A stretch of 64,000 bases of DNA from GCA-2733415 sp964276095 (GCA_964276095.1 CAXYDR010000002.1:1-64000), one strand, 5' to 3'. Positions 20,599 to 29,838 are shown, counted from the stretch's first letter. Numbers and translations are program-made. Notes: generated by a model not told the origin, from the sequence alone.

Positions 20599-22233
20599 CT
20601 AAATAAAATCTCCTTTTGCCATTACATGGTAACGAGGATCATCAATAGCCTCTTCAATAGCGTCCATTAATTTAGGAGAAGCTTTTACCATTAAGTTTTT
20701 ACAATCTTCCGAAAGATGCTTCAACTTAACTGCTTTTCCTGCTTTTTCATACTTCTCAATTAAATTAACCAATGCTTCTAGGGCTGAATGATCAGAAACA
20801 CGTGATTCAAGAAAGTCAATTTCTACCTGTTCAGGATCGTTTTTAATATCGAACTTTTCATTAAACGCTTGAATACTTCCAAAGAACAACGGTCCGAATA
20901 TTTCGTACACCTTAGTTCCGTCATCTTTTATACGTTTACGCGCCCTAATTTTCTTTGCATTTTCCCAAGCAAATACTAAAGCAGAAATAATTACCCCTAC
21001 AAAAACCGCAATAGCTAGATCGTACACTACTGTAACAGCAGATACAATAATTAATACAGCAGCATCAGCTTTAGGTATTTTCTTTAATATTCTAAAACTT
21101 GACCATGCAAATGTTTCAATTACCATCATAAACATTACTCCTACTAAAGCAGCAATTGGTACTTGCTCAATTAGCTTATCAGCAAAAAGAATAAATGACA
21201 ATAAGGTTACCGCCATCATAATTCCTGATAAACGTCCACGACCACCATTATTGATATTAATAACCGTTTGACCAATCATACCACAACCTCCAGTACCACC
21301 AAACAATCCACTTACAATATTTCCAGCTCCTTGAGCCACACACTCGCGATTTCCTTTTCCTCTAGTTTCAGTTAATTCATCAACCAAATTCATTGTCATT
21401 AAAGTCTCTATTAAACCTACCGAGGCAGCTAAAAAGGCAAATGGTGCTATAAACTTTAATGTATCTAAGTTAATTGGTAAGTTTTTCCATAATTCTAAAT
21501 TAGGCGTTGGAAACTCTCCTTTTAAACCAGTTCCTCCGCCTTCTATTATATATGAACCTACTGTACTAACATCTAAACCAGTAAATACAACTATAAGCGT
21601 CGTAATTAATATAGCTGTTAATGCTGCAGGTATCTTTTTAGTCAATTTAGGTAATCCCCAAATAATCCCCATTGTTAAAGCAACTAAACCAAGCATTGTA
21701 TACAATTCAGTTCCATGCATATACTCATTAATATACCCCTTAACACCTTCAGCAGATACTTCTGATTTTTTATGTGTAAACATTTTTACTTGCGCCCAGA
21801 AAATAACAATAGACAGTCCGTTTACGAACCCCATCATTACTGAGTGTGGTATTAAACGAACAAATTTCCCTAGCTTGAACACACCAGCTAAAATTTGAAT
21901 AATCCCCATTAAAACTACACAGGCCATTAAATAGAATATTCCCATATTCTCTACCGGCTGATCGAATAACATTCCTTTAGTATGCCCTTCAGCTATCATT
22001 GAAACAAAAATAACCGCAACTGCTCCAGCTGCACCAGAAATTAATCCCGGACGACCACCAAAAATAGCTGTTATTATTCCTATCATAAAAGCACCTGACA
22101 ATGCCATTAACGGATTTATTTGAGCTACAAAGGCAAAGGCAACAACTTCTGGTATCATTGCTAATGAAACCGTCATTCCTGCTAATATATCATTTTTTGC
22201 GTTTGCTGAGTGTTTACGTATTAGTGCATTCAT
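20599..22233 (-). CDS. SulP/SLC26-family anion transporter with STAS domain
   Basis: Inner-membrane anion transporter of 544 residues. The first 400 residues or so form many membrane helices and begin with DILAGMTVSLAMIPEVVAFA (about 15-34), the SulP signature region. FGGTGGCGMIGQTVIN (about 312-327) is the conserved second-half motif. The C-terminal 110 residues form a STAS domain (IFGPLFFGSIQAF...VEIDFLESRVSDHSALEAL). Sulfate and bicarbonate are the usual substrates, but no sulfur or carbon-fixation genes are next to it, so the ion cannot be named. Stand-alone unit. Confidence 0.92.
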   Translation of the reverse strand: MNALIRKHSANAKNDILAGMTVSLAMIPEVVAFAFVAQINPLMALSGAFMIGIITAIFGGRPGLISGAAGAVAVIFVSMIAEGHTKGMLFDQPVENMGIFYLMACVVLMGIIQILAGVFKLGKFVRLIPHSVMMGFVNGLSIVIFWAQVKMFTHKKSEVSAEGVKGYINEYMHGTELYTMLGLVALTMGIIWGLPKLTKKIPAALTAILITTLIVVFTGLDVSTVGSYIIEGGGTGLKGEFPTPNLELWKNLPINLDTLKFIAPFAFLAASVGLIETLMTMNLVDELTETRGKGNRECVAQGAGNIVSGLFGGTGGCGMIGQTVININNGGRGRLSGIMMAVTLLSFILFADKLIEQVPIAALVGVMFMMVIETFAWSSFRILKKIPKADAAVLIIVSAVTVVYDLAIAVFVGVIISALVFAWENAKKIRARKRIKDDGTKVYEIFGPLFFGSIQAFNEKFDIKNDPEQVEIDFLESRVSDHSALEALVNLIEKYEKAGKAVKLKHLSEDCKNLMVKASPKLMDAIEEAIDDPRYHVMAKGDFI

Positions 22234-22406
22234 ATATGTTAACTTATATTGTTTCAGGTAGTTACCTCAATTACTAACTAAATTATTAAGCGTGCAAAAA
22301 TAGTGTTATTTGCAAACTAAACAACACTATTAATTTTATATTTTATTAAATACTTGAAAATGGTTTTATAACACAAAACCTAACTTATAAGAAGAATCAA
22401 AACTGT

Positions 22407-23009
22407 TTACAAACTGGCTAAGTATTTTTCTGTAAGTAACACTACATTAGAGTACGAGTTGCTCATTGCAGCCTTTGCTTGTTCGTTTGTTTTCCAAACA
22501 GCTTGGGTTATCCCCTCTTCTGTTTGTGGCTTCAACTTCCCGGAGTAATCCGTTTTCATTAAATACCAATAGGTAACTTTTAAATTATACTTCCCCTTGT
22601 TTTTATAGATGTGATACGTTTCTTGTAGAAACTTATCAATAGACAAGTTTTCGACTCCTGTCTCTTCTTCTACCTCTCTCAAGGATGTGGTTTCTATATC
22701 TTCTCCTTTTTCAGCACGCCCTTTAGGTAAATCCCATTTTTCATTTCGTTCAATAAAAAGAAGCTCATTTTTTTCATTTTTCACTAATCCTCCACCAGCA
22801 TTTATATAGCCCATTCTATCTTTAAAAATAGAAAGTAATTTATCTGAATCAGGATGATATAAGTACACTTCACTTAAATCATTTCGTTGTAACTTTCGGA
22901 TAACATAATCCATATCAACGCTTTTTAGAAGAAAAACTTTAAATCCATCTTCCTTCATCATTACACTAGTTAGAATGATTGGTCTGTCATTAACGAAAAT
23001 TTTATACAT
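22407..23009 (-). CDS. Nudix hydrolase
   Basis: Hydrolyses nucleoside diphosphates linked to another group; substrate unknown. In the 200-residue protein the first 65 residues or so form a short extra domain (MYKIFVNDRPIILTS). The catalytic Nudix box, GRAEKGEDIETTSLREVEEE-TG at about 96-118, matches G-x5-E-x7-RE-x-x-EE-x-G completely. The gene is divergent from pyrE: the starts are about 95 bp apart and share one promoter region. A link to pyrimidine metabolism is possible but not shown. Confidence 0.92.
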   Translation of the reverse strand: MYKIFVNDRPIILTSVMMKEDGFKVFLLKSVDMDYVIRKLQRNDLSEVYLYHPDSDKLLSIFKDRMGYINAGGGLVKNEKNELLFIERNEKWDLPKGRAEKGEDIETTSLREVEEETGVENLSIDKFLQETYHIYKNKGKYNLKVTYWYLMKTDYSGKLKPQTEEGITQAVWKTNEQAKAAMSNSYSNVVLLTEKYLASL

Positions 23010-23091
23010 TATTAAGCTGAAAATTGTTAGTTATACTCGCTAAAGTTAATCTATTTTTAGACTTTTAGCTGAATTTAATTGAAAAATAATG

Positions 23092-23100
23092 TAATTTTGC
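23092..23100 (+). promoter_or_regulatory. pyrE -7 promoter element
   Basis: TAATTTTGC only 3 bp before the pyrE ATG matches TAnnTTTGC. If used, the transcript would have almost no leader, so either the message is leaderless or the true start codon is further in. No clear -33 TTG. Confidence 0.4.
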
Positions 23101-23103
23101 AGC

Positions 23104-23754
23104 ATGATATTAGACAAAAACATCGCTAAAAAAACCGCAGAAGCTTTATTGCAAATTAACGCTATTAAACTTCAACCAAACACCCCATTTACATGGGCAT
23201 CAGGATGGAAATCTCCTATTTACTGTGACAACAGAATAACATTATCTTTTCCTGAGGTAAGAACTTTTTTAAGACAACAGTTAGCTACTCAAATAGTAGA
23301 AGCATATGGAAAACCAGATGTTATTGCCGGTGTTGCTACTGGCGCTATTGCTATTGGAGCATTAGTTGCTGAAGAGCTAGGTATACCTTTTGTATATGTT
23401 AGACCAGAAGCTAAAAAACACGGAAGAAAAAATCAAATTGAAGGGTTTTTAGACACTGGAAAAAATGTTGTTGTAGTAGAAGATTTAATTAGTACTGGAG
23501 GAAGTAGCCTGAAAGCTGTTGAAGCACTAAAAGAACATGGTGCAACAGTAAAAGGAATGATTGCCTTATTTACCTATGGATTTGATGTTGCTTCAAAAAA
23601 TTTCGAGGATGCTAATGTAGAGTTATACACACTTAGTAACTATGAAAATTTAATTGAGCAAGCAGCTGAAACAAATTACATTTCAACCGATGAAATAAAA
23701 ACATTACAAGAATGGAGAACAAATCCTTCTGAATGGAACGCTATTTGCAAATAA
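23104..23754 (+). CDS. pyrE: orotate phosphoribosyltransferase
   Basis: Joins orotate and PRPP to make OMP in de novo pyrimidine synthesis. The 216 residues include FTWASGWKSPIYCDNR (about 20-35), orotate/PRPP contact sites, GVATGAIAIGALVAEELG (about 79-96), and the PRPP loop VVVVEDLISTGGSS (about 120-133). KKHGRKNQIEG (about 102-112) is the flexible catalytic loop. A small SRPBCC gene follows 19 bp later in the same direction, a pairing common in Flavobacteriaceae. Confidence 0.97.
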   Translation: MILDKNIAKKTAEALLQINAIKLQPNTPFTWASGWKSPIYCDNRITLSFPEVRTFLRQQLATQIVEAYGKPDVIAGVATGAIAIGALVAEELGIPFVYVRPEAKKHGRKNQIEGFLDTGKNVVVVEDLISTGGSSLKAVEALKEHGATVKGMIALFTYGFDVASKNFEDANVELYTLSNYENLIEQAAETNYISTDEIKTLQEWRTNPSEWNAICK

Positions 23755-23773
23755 GTTAATAAAAATATCACAA

Positions 23774-24160
23774 ATGAATATAGAAGGAAACAAAGTAACT
23801 ATAAAAAAATCAAAATCTGAAGTTATTACATTTTTAACAAAAATGGAAAATTTTGAACAACTAATGCCTGAAAACACAAAGTTTGAAGTATTAAGCGATG
23901 ATGTATTTCTTTTTGGATTAAAAGGGATGCCAGAAATAAAACTTCGTTTAAAAGAGCAAACTGAAGACAAGGTAATATTAGGTGCTGCAAGTGACAAGTT
24001 ACCATTTACATTAGTAGCAAACCTTAACGAAATTGATGCTTCAACAACTGAAACTCAATTATCATTTACAGGTGAATTTAATGCAATGATGGCAATGATG
24101 GTAAAAGGTCCAATAACTAAGTTTGTAGGTCAATTATCAGAAAAACTAGGTCAGATTTAA
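23774..24160 (+). CDS. SRPBCC/START-like small-ligand-binding protein
   Basis: This 128-residue cytosolic protein begins MNIEGNKVTIKKSKSEVITFLTKMENFEQLMPENTKFEVL in overlapping pieces and continues with alternating strands (VILGAASDKLPFTLVA, ETQLSFTGEFNAMM) and a C-terminal helix. This is the helix-grip fold typical of the SRPBCC superfamily, which binds hydrophobic ligands. No catalytic residues can be named. It is co-directional with pyrE and probably on the same mRNA. Its stop overlaps the convergent birA stop by 4 bp. Confidence 0.8.
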   Translation: MNIEGNKVTIKKSKSEVITFLTKMENFEQLMPENTKFEVLSDDVFLFGLKGMPEIKLRLKEQTEDKVILGAASDKLPFTLVANLNEIDASTTETQLSFTGEFNAMMAMMVKGPITKFVGQLSEKLGQI

Positions 24161-24888
24161 TACATTAGTTTTACTTCTTTCAATCTGAATTCTTGTAAGA
24201 TTTCATCTTCAAGTAATACCTGTAATTTCCCCGACGAAGTTACATTTTTAATAAAACCAGAAAACAATTCGCCTTCTGCATTTTTAAATGTAGAAGGTTT
24301 GTTTTTTCTAAACAGATCCTTTTCGTAAGCTTTATGAAGTTCAGAATGTTTACCATCTTTCAACGTTATAACTTGACGCTGTAATTCTACAATAATTAAA
24401 ATCAGCAATTCATCTAAATCAAAATGACTCCCCATAATGTTTTTTAGTGAACTTGCTTTAAATTCAGGATTAAAAATTGTTTGATTCACATTTATACCAA
24501 TACCTATTACGGAATGTGAAGTTCCATTGGACTTAACAATGTTTTCAATTAATATTCCACATACTTTTTTGTGATGTGCCAATATGTCGTTTGGCCATTT
24601 AATACTTAAATGAGGAACTAATATTTTTTTCAATACATTAAAAACAGATATCGATACAGCACAGTTTAAATAAAACTGATTTTGAGCCTGTAAGAATGAT
24701 GTATTTAAAAATACACTAAACGTAAGGTTTTCTCCTATATTAGAGCTCCACTCACTTCCTAACTGCCCTTTTCCATTAGTTTGATTTTGAGCAGAAATAA
24801 CGGTAAAATCATCCACAATATTTTGTGACATATACTTTTTTAAGTAGTCATTTGTTGATGGAATGGTATGAAGTTTGATTATTTTGAT
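24157..24888 (-). CDS. birA: biotin--protein ligase, apparent non-ATG start
   Basis: BirA activates biotin with ATP and attaches it to the biotin carrier of acetyl-CoA carboxylase. From the first ATG (24831) the protein has 224 residues, but this start would remove the biotin-site motif. Reading further upstream in frame gives IKIIKLHTIPSTNDYLKKY, which contains the conserved (D/P)STN motif, before the ATG. No ATG, GTG or TTG exists in this extension before the in-frame TAG upstream; the codon where homologues have Met is ATC (24888-24886). Further motifs: QNQTNGKGQLGSEW (ATP/biotin loop) and IKWPNDI (lysine of the active site). It lacks the HTH repressor domain, so it is enzymatic only. It converges with the SRPBCC gene. 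Confidence 0.88.
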   Translation of the reverse strand: MKIIKLHTIPSTNDYLKKYMSQNIVDDFTVISAQNQTNGKGQLGSEWSSNIGENLTFSVFLNTSFLQAQNQFYLNCAVSISVFNVLKKILVPHLSIKWPNDILAHHKKVCGILIENIVKSNGTSHSVIGIGINVNQTIFNPEFKASSLKNIMGSHFDLDELLILIIVELQRQVITLKDGKHSELHKAYEKDLFRKNKPSTFKNAEGELFSGFIKNVTSSGKLQVLLEDEILQEFRLKEVKLMY

Positions 24889-24941
24889 AAAACAAATGTA
24901 AAACTTATAATAATTCTAACCATTAAACGACAAAAAAATAA

Positions 24942-24950
24942 TATTTTTGC
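24942..24950 (+). promoter_or_regulatory. rsfS -7 promoter element
   Basis: TATTTTTGC matches TAnnTTTGC, 18 nt before the rsfS start. No clear -33 TTG. Confidence 0.4.
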
Positions 24951-24968
24951 AAGTTCAAATTACAATTA

Positions 24969-25340
24969 ATGATAACGAAGACAATTAATACTGACGATTT
25001 AATCTCAATGATTATTAAAGGAATTGAAGAGGTTAAAGGAAATGACATAGATATATTGGATTTACGTGAAATAGACAACACGGCATCTGATTACTTTATT
25101 ATTTGCAGCGGAAACTCAAATACACAAGTAAATGCTATTGTGGGTTCTGTACAAAAAATAGTTAGTAAAGAACTAAAAGACAAGCCTTGGCACATCGAAG
25201 GAAGTGATAATGCTGAATGGGTTTTAATGGATTATGTAAATGTTGTTGTACACGTTTTTCAATCTCACATTAGAGAGTACTACGATATAGAAGGATTATG
25301 GGGAGACGCTAAAATAACTTCAATAAAAACAGAATACTAA
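24969..25340 (+). CDS. rsfS: ribosome silencing factor RsfS
   Basis: RsfS binds ribosomal protein uL14 and blocks subunit joining during starvation. The 123-residue protein has normal length and the family features DILDLREIDNTASDYFIICSGNS in pieces (about 29-47), the PWHIEGSDNAEWVLMDYVNVVVHVF block (about 75-99) and the terminal YYDIEGLWGDA. It precedes ftsH by 13 bp; rsfS-ftsH-LUD-cdsA-psd is a conserved flavobacterial order. Confidence 0.95.
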   Translation: MITKTINTDDLISMIIKGIEEVKGNDIDILDLREIDNTASDYFIICSGNSNTQVNAIVGSVQKIVSKELKDKPWHIEGSDNAEWVLMDYVNVVVHVFQSHIREYYDIEGLWGDAKITSIKTEY

Positions 25341-25353
25341 ATCAATCAGACGT

Positions 25354-27291
25354 ATGTCAGACAACAACAAGAATGAAGCTAAAAAACCTAAATTCAATGT
25401 ATTTTGGATTTATGGCGCAATATCTTTAGTCTTACTTTTTTTTGTACTTAACAACAATACTGATACAGAAAGCGAAGTAAGTTTTTCTAAATTTAAAGAA
25501 TACGTTCCTCAAAACGATATTAAGGAAATCGTAATGGTTCCAAATATGAGGTTAGCTCATGTTTACCTTACTGATGCTGCCTTAAAGAAAGAGGAATACA
25601 AAGAATTTACTAAGAAAAAAGGACTTTCTTTTATAGGAAAGGCCCCTGACTTCTCAGTACAGTATCTTGATCTTCAAAACTTCGAAAACTACTTAAGCGA
25701 ACAAAAGCAAAGGAATAACTTAAGTTTCACATTAGACGTTAAACAGCAAGACAATACGTTTACCGACTTACTTATGGGGCTTTTACCATTTGTACTTATC
25801 ATTGGATTGTGGTTGTTTTTTATGAAAAGAATGTCTGGTGGTTCTGGAGGCGGTCCTGGAGGTCAGATTTTCAACATTGGGAAATCCAAAGCAAAATTAT
25901 TTGATCAAAAAGCAGATATAAAAACAACATTTAAGGATGTTGCTGGATTAGAAGGCGCAAAAGAAGAGGTTGAAGAAATTGTTGATTTCTTAAAAAACCC
26001 AGGGAAATACACAGCCTTAGGTGGTAAAATTCCAAAAGGAGCATTACTAGTTGGTCCTCCTGGAACAGGAAAAACCTTACTTGCTAAAGCAGTTGCTGGT
26101 GAAGCAAAAGTACCTTTCTTCTCATTATCAGGATCTGATTTTGTAGAAATGTTTGTTGGTGTTGGAGCATCTAGAGTTCGTGATTTATTCAAGCAAGCGA
26201 AAGAAAAATCTCCTTCAATCATATTCATTGATGAAATTGATGCCATTGGTAGAGCAAGAGGTAAAAACGCAATGTCGGGTAGTAATGACGAAAGAGAAAA
26301 TACGCTAAACCAACTACTTACAGAAATGGATGGTTTTGGAACTAATGACAATGTAATTGTTTTAGCCGCAACCAACAGAGCCGATATTTTAGATAAAGCC
26401 TTAATGCGTGCAGGTAGGTTTGACAGACAGATATATGTTGATTTACCAGATATTAGAGAACGTAAAGAGATTTTTGAAGTGCACCTTAAACCTTTAAAAA
26501 TCAAAAAGGGATTAGATACTAGATTTCTTTCTAAACAAACTCCTGGATTCTCAGGAGCCGATATTGCAAACATGTGTAATGAAGCAGCTTTAATAGCAGC
26601 TAGAAATGGTAAAACGGAAATTGACAAACAAGATTTCTTAGATGCTGTTGATAGAATTATTGGTGGTTTAGAAAAGAAAAATAAAATTATCACTCCGTCT
26701 GAAAAGAAAGCAATTGCATTTCATGAAGCTGGTCACGCTACAGTTAGTTGGATGTTAGAACATGCTGCTCCACTTGTAAAAGTAACTATTGTTCCCAGAG
26801 GTAAAGCTCTAGGTGCTGCTTGGTACTTACCAGAGGAGAGAATGATTGTTCGTCCTGAGCAGATGTTAGATGAAATGTGCGCTACTCTTGGTGGTCGTGC
26901 AGCAGAAAAAATTATTTTTAATAAAATTTCAACTGGTGCTTTAAGTGATCTTGAAAAAGTTACTAAGCAAGCCCGTGGAATGGTTACTGTATATGGATTA
27001 AGCGAGAAAGTAGGTAATATTACATACTACGATTCTTCTGGTCAAGAAAGCGGATTCACCAAACCATATAGTGAAAAAACTGCTGAATTAATTGATTCAG
27101 AAATTTCTGACATCATTGAAAAACAATACGTAAGAGCTATTGAATTACTTGAGAGTCACAAAGATAAACTTACTCAATTAGCAGAAGTTTTGCTTAAAAA
27201 AGAAGTTATTTTCAGAGACGATTTAGAAAGTATTTTTGGTAAAAGACCTTTTCAAGTTGAAGCTAAAGATAACGATCTAGAGGAAGAATAA
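25354..27291 (+). CDS. ftsH: ATP-dependent zinc metalloprotease FtsH
   Basis: Membrane-bound AAA+ protease that degrades misfolded membrane proteins and short-lived regulators. The 645 residues contain a membrane helix (about 17-33), a periplasmic domain and a second helix (about 139-157). The AAA domain has Walker A GPPGTGKT (234-241) and Walker B FIDEID (291-296), and the arginine-finger region RAGRFDRQI follows. The zinc site is HEAGH (457-461). A Gly-rich linker (SGGSGGGPGG, 161-170) separates helix 2 from the ATPase. The C-terminus is acidic. It follows rsfS closely and is followed by a strong hairpin terminator. Confidence 0.97.
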   Translation: MSDNNKNEAKKPKFNVFWIYGAISLVLLFFVLNNNTDTESEVSFSKFKEYVPQNDIKEIVMVPNMRLAHVYLTDAALKKEEYKEFTKKKGLSFIGKAPDFSVQYLDLQNFENYLSEQKQRNNLSFTLDVKQQDNTFTDLLMGLLPFVLIIGLWLFFMKRMSGGSGGGPGGQIFNIGKSKAKLFDQKADIKTTFKDVAGLEGAKEEVEEIVDFLKNPGKYTALGGKIPKGALLVGPPGTGKTLLAKAVAGEAKVPFFSLSGSDFVEMFVGVGASRVRDLFKQAKEKSPSIIFIDEIDAIGRARGKNAMSGSNDERENTLNQLLTEMDGFGTNDNVIVLAATNRADILDKALMRAGRFDRQIYVDLPDIRERKEIFEVHLKPLKIKKGLDTRFLSKQTPGFSGADIANMCNEAALIAARNGKTEIDKQDFLDAVDRIIGGLEKKNKIITPSEKKAIAFHEAGHATVSWMLEHAAPLVKVTIVPRGKALGAAWYLPEERMIVRPEQMLDEMCATLGGRAAEKIIFNKISTGALSDLEKVTKQARGMVTVYGLSEKVGNITYYDSSGQESGFTKPYSEKTAELIDSEISDIIEKQYVRAIELLESHKDKLTQLAEVLLKKEVIFRDDLESIFGKRPFQVEAKDNDLEEE

Positions 27292-27313
27292 TTTAACTCT
27301 TATAAAACATCTT

Positions 27314-27353
27314 AAAAACTTAATTTAAATCTGATTTAAATTAAGTTTTTTTT
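27314..27353 (+). terminator. ftsH terminator
   Basis: A 17-bp A/T-rich stem (AAAAACTTAATTTAAAT / ATTTAAATTAAGTTTTT) with a 3-nt loop and T tail, about 20 nt after the ftsH stop. Confidence 0.75.
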
Positions 27354-27400
27354 ATATATTTGGATTAACAACCCCACTTTAAAAAACGCTCTCTCAATTT

Positions 27401-27997
27401 ATGGGGATATTTAAAAAGATTTTTGGCAAAAACAAAAAAACTACTTCGTCTAATAAAGGCGAACAAGGGAAGTACATGCCTAAAGAGAATATGCCTGTTG
27501 ATGAGCTATTCACTATAAATTTCATGAAAAACGGCGGTAAATTTATTTACTGTGATTCCATGAGTGAAGTTTCTGAAAACTTCAATGCTATTTTAGAAGA
27601 AAACAATTGGGACATCAAAAATGTACTTTGCTACAATGACTCTCTTAAAAAACGATTTGAGAGCTTTAAAATAAACTACACTACTAAAACCCCATCTTTC
27701 TTTTTTACCAATTGCGAAAGTTTAATTGCCGATAAAGGATCTATTTTAATTTCTTCTAATCAAATCAAAGAACAGAAATTGGATGACTTGCCTAATGATT
27801 TTATTTTATTCGCTACAACAAGCCAATTAAAAGAGACTATTAGCGAAGGACTAAGAACAATTAAGAACAATCGTCAAAAGTCCTTACCTTCAAACATTAC
27901 TACTTTAAAACACTTCAAATTTTCAAAAGAAAAAGATTTTATGACTTACGGGAATAGCACAAAAAACCTATATTTGCTACTTTTGGAAGATTTATAA
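27401..27997 (+). CDS. LUD (LutC-like) domain protein
   Basis: The 198-residue cytosolic protein has a basic, low-complexity N-terminus (about 1-25), then a single LUD-type domain. Recognisable blocks are FTNCESLIADKGSILISSNQ (about 101-120) and NDFILFATTSQLKETISEGL (about 131-150). LUD proteins include LutC of lactate utilisation, but isolated ones in Bacteroidota have no known function, and no lutA/lutB genes are here. It sits one base before cdsA, so it is the first gene of the phospholipid cluster. Confidence 0.82.
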   Translation: MGIFKKIFGKNKKTTSSNKGEQGKYMPKENMPVDELFTINFMKNGGKFIYCDSMSEVSENFNAILEENNWDIKNVLCYNDSLKKRFESFKINYTTKTPSFFFTNCESLIADKGSILISSNQIKEQKLDDLPNDFILFATTSQLKETISEGLRTIKNNRQKSLPSNITTLKHFKFSKEKDFMTYGNSTKNLYLLLLEDL

Positions 27998-27998
27998 A

Positions 27999-28826
27999 AT
28001 GAACGAAACTTTAACCCGCTCTTTATCTGGATTAGTATACATAACAGTACTAATTTCTGCTATTTACTTTTCTGACAATGGACTTATCTTCGCTGGATTA
28101 ATGTTTCTATTTGCTGGTATTTCATGCTGGGAATTCAACAACCTACTTAAGATAAATAATTCAAGATCATACTTTCAATTAGTTATTATAGCATATTTTA
28201 CTTATTTGACTATAACCGGAGACACACATACTTCTAGTATTGTCTTTCTAATTTTAGCTATTGGAACATCTATAACTCATCTTTTTTTAACTAATAATTT
28301 ATTCAAATTAAAAAAAGTAAACGAAAACAGCATATTAAAACAACAACTACCTTTACTTTATATTTTAATACCATTTTCGATAATAACGCTAATACCATCT
28401 ATAGTAAACAACACATATAATCCGCATATCATTTTCGGAATACTAATAATTATATGGTCAAATGACACCTTTGCCTATTTAATTGGAAAGAACTTTGGAA
28501 AACGTAAATTATTTGAAAAAGTATCTCCTAAAAAGACAATTGAAGGCTTTGTTGGAGGTATGATATTTGGAGTTATTTCGGCACTTATTATTGCCTATAC
28601 AACTTCAAGTCTTTCTATATTTCATTGGATTGTTCTGAGTATTATTATTAGTATCTTTGGCACAATTGGCGACTTAGTTGCCTCAAAATTTAAACGCGAA
28701 GCAAACATTAAGGATAGTAGTAATTTAATTCCCGGACATGGTGGATTTTTAGACAGACTAGACAGCTTAATTTTTGTTTCATCATTCGTATATTTATACT
28801 TACAATTAATCAATTATGTTTCATAA
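27999..28826 (+). CDS. cdsA: phosphatidate cytidylyltransferase
   Basis: Makes CDP-diacylglycerol from phosphatidic acid and CTP in the inner membrane. The 275-residue protein has about eight hydrophobic helices. The C-terminal CDP-DAG synthase signature is visible: FGTIGDLVASKFKREANIKD (about 221-240) followed by SNLIPGHGGFLDRLDSL (about 242-258). WSNDTFAYLIGKNFGK in the middle is also conserved. The gene overlaps psd by 11 bp, which suggests translational coupling. Confidence 0.95.
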   Translation: MNETLTRSLSGLVYITVLISAIYFSDNGLIFAGLMFLFAGISCWEFNNLLKINNSRSYFQLVIIAYFTYLTITGDTHTSSIVFLILAIGTSITHLFLTNNLFKLKKVNENSILKQQLPLLYILIPFSIITLIPSIVNNTYNPHIIFGILIIIWSNDTFAYLIGKNFGKRKLFEKVSPKKTIEGFVGGMIFGVISALIIAYTTSSLSIFHWIVLSIIISIFGTIGDLVASKFKREANIKDSSNLIPGHGGFLDRLDSLIFVSSFVYLYLQLINYVS

Positions 28827-29469
28827 AGAAGGACATCAGTCAATTTTAATAACACTATTCGTAGTAGTGGCACTATTTTTAGGAGCGGAATACGTTACTA
28901 GTAATCAAATAATACAATACATTATTTATGGTATTGCATTATTTTTATTAGTAATAATCTTGCAATTTTTCAGGAACCCTAAAAGATACACTGCGCAAAA
29001 CGAAAATCATATTATCGCTCCAGTTGATGGGAAAGTTGTTGTAATAGAAGAAGTATTTGAAAAAGAATACTTTCAGGACAAAAGATTGCAAGTATCTATA
29101 TTCATGTCACCAATAAATGTACACGTTACAAGATACGCGATAAGTGGTTTGGTAAAGTTTAGTAAATACCATCCAGGTAAATTTTTGGTTGCATGGCACC
29201 CAAAAGCTTCCGAAGAAAACGAAAGAACCACTATTGTTGTAGAGAATAAAACTTTTGGCGAAGTATTATACAGACAAATTGCAGGAGCATTAGCAAAAAG
29301 AATTGTAAATTACGCAAAAGAAGGAACTCAAGTAGTTCAAGGTACCGACGCTGGATTTATTAAATTTGGATCTAGAGTAGACATCTTTTTACCACTAGAC
29401 ACCAAACTAGACATAAAATTAAACGACGTTGTTAAAGGGGGAGAAACAATAGTTGCTATTAATGAGTAA
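28816..29469 (+). CDS. psd: phosphatidylserine decarboxylase (short, archaeal-type)
   Basis: Converts phosphatidylserine to phosphatidylethanolamine. The 217-residue proenzyme has two N-terminal membrane helices (about 10-28 and 33-51). The catalytic core includes APVDGKVVVIEE (about 72-83), MSPINVHVTRYAISG (about 97-111) and the self-cleavage site KFGSRVDIF (about 184-192). The Gly-Ser there yields the pyruvoyl cofactor. This is the small PSD type found in Bacteroidota. It overlaps cdsA at the 5' end and the ACBP gene at the 3' end (ATGAGTAA). Confidence 0.94.
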   Translation: MFHKEGHQSILITLFVVVALFLGAEYVTSNQIIQYIIYGIALFLLVIILQFFRNPKRYTAQNENHIIAPVDGKVVVIEEVFEKEYFQDKRLQVSIFMSPINVHVTRYAISGLVKFSKYHPGKFLVAWHPKASEENERTTIVVENKTFGEVLYRQIAGALAKRIVNYAKEGTQVVQGTDAGFIKFGSRVDIFLPLDTKLDIKLNDVVKGGETIVAINE

Positions 29470-29761
29470 AACAGACACTTTACATACACGATTTTCAAAA
29501 GCTTTTGAAGCGGCTAATTCAATGGATGACATTTTGATTCCAATAGATTTAAGACTGCAATTTTATGCCTACTATAAGCAAGCTACGGTTAGCTCTTCGG
29601 CATTTTACTCTTCAAATGATCCAGATCAAATAAGAAATGCATTTAAAATGAATGCAATGCTACAGGTAAGACACTTATCTATTGACGATGCCAAATTAGC
29701 TTACATTGAATTAGTTAACGATACTATTAAAAAGTATAACGTTGACATTGAATTTATTTAA
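29462..29761 (+). CDS. acyl-CoA-binding protein
   Basis: A 99-residue ACBP that carries long-chain acyl-CoA in the cytosol. Family features: FSKAFEAANSMDDILIPIDL at the N-terminus, LRLQFYAYYKQATV (about 26-39), IRNAFKMNAMLQVRHL and a final helix. I chose the ATG at 29462, which gives MSKTDTLHTRF and overlaps the psd stop (ATGAGTAA); an ATG at 29453 would add three residues. The usual K-x-x-A-W motif after the loop is replaced here by IRNAFKMNAML. It completes the lipid cluster. Confidence 0.85.
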   Translation: MSKTDTLHTRFSKAFEAANSMDDILIPIDLRLQFYAYYKQATVSSSAFYSSNDPDQIRNAFKMNAMLQVRHLSIDDAKLAYIELVNDTIKKYNVDIEFI

Positions 29762-29838
29762 ATAAAACTTACTCGAAGTTGATTTAAACAGGAATCAAAC
29801 CTTAAATATTTACAATAAGGTAAACTTCGATAAATTAA

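Noticed and set aside
25905..26693. 262-codon open frame antisense to ftsH
   Set aside because: It is the mirror of a strongly conserved AAA+/protease gene with codon bias that leaves the opposite frame open. It has no start context and a low-complexity Ser/Leu/Ile composition.
29770..29832. Inverted repeat CGAAGTT ... AACTTCG upstream of the YceI gene
   Set aside because: Only 7 bp of pairing across nearly 50 nt in AT-rich DNA. This could easily be chance.
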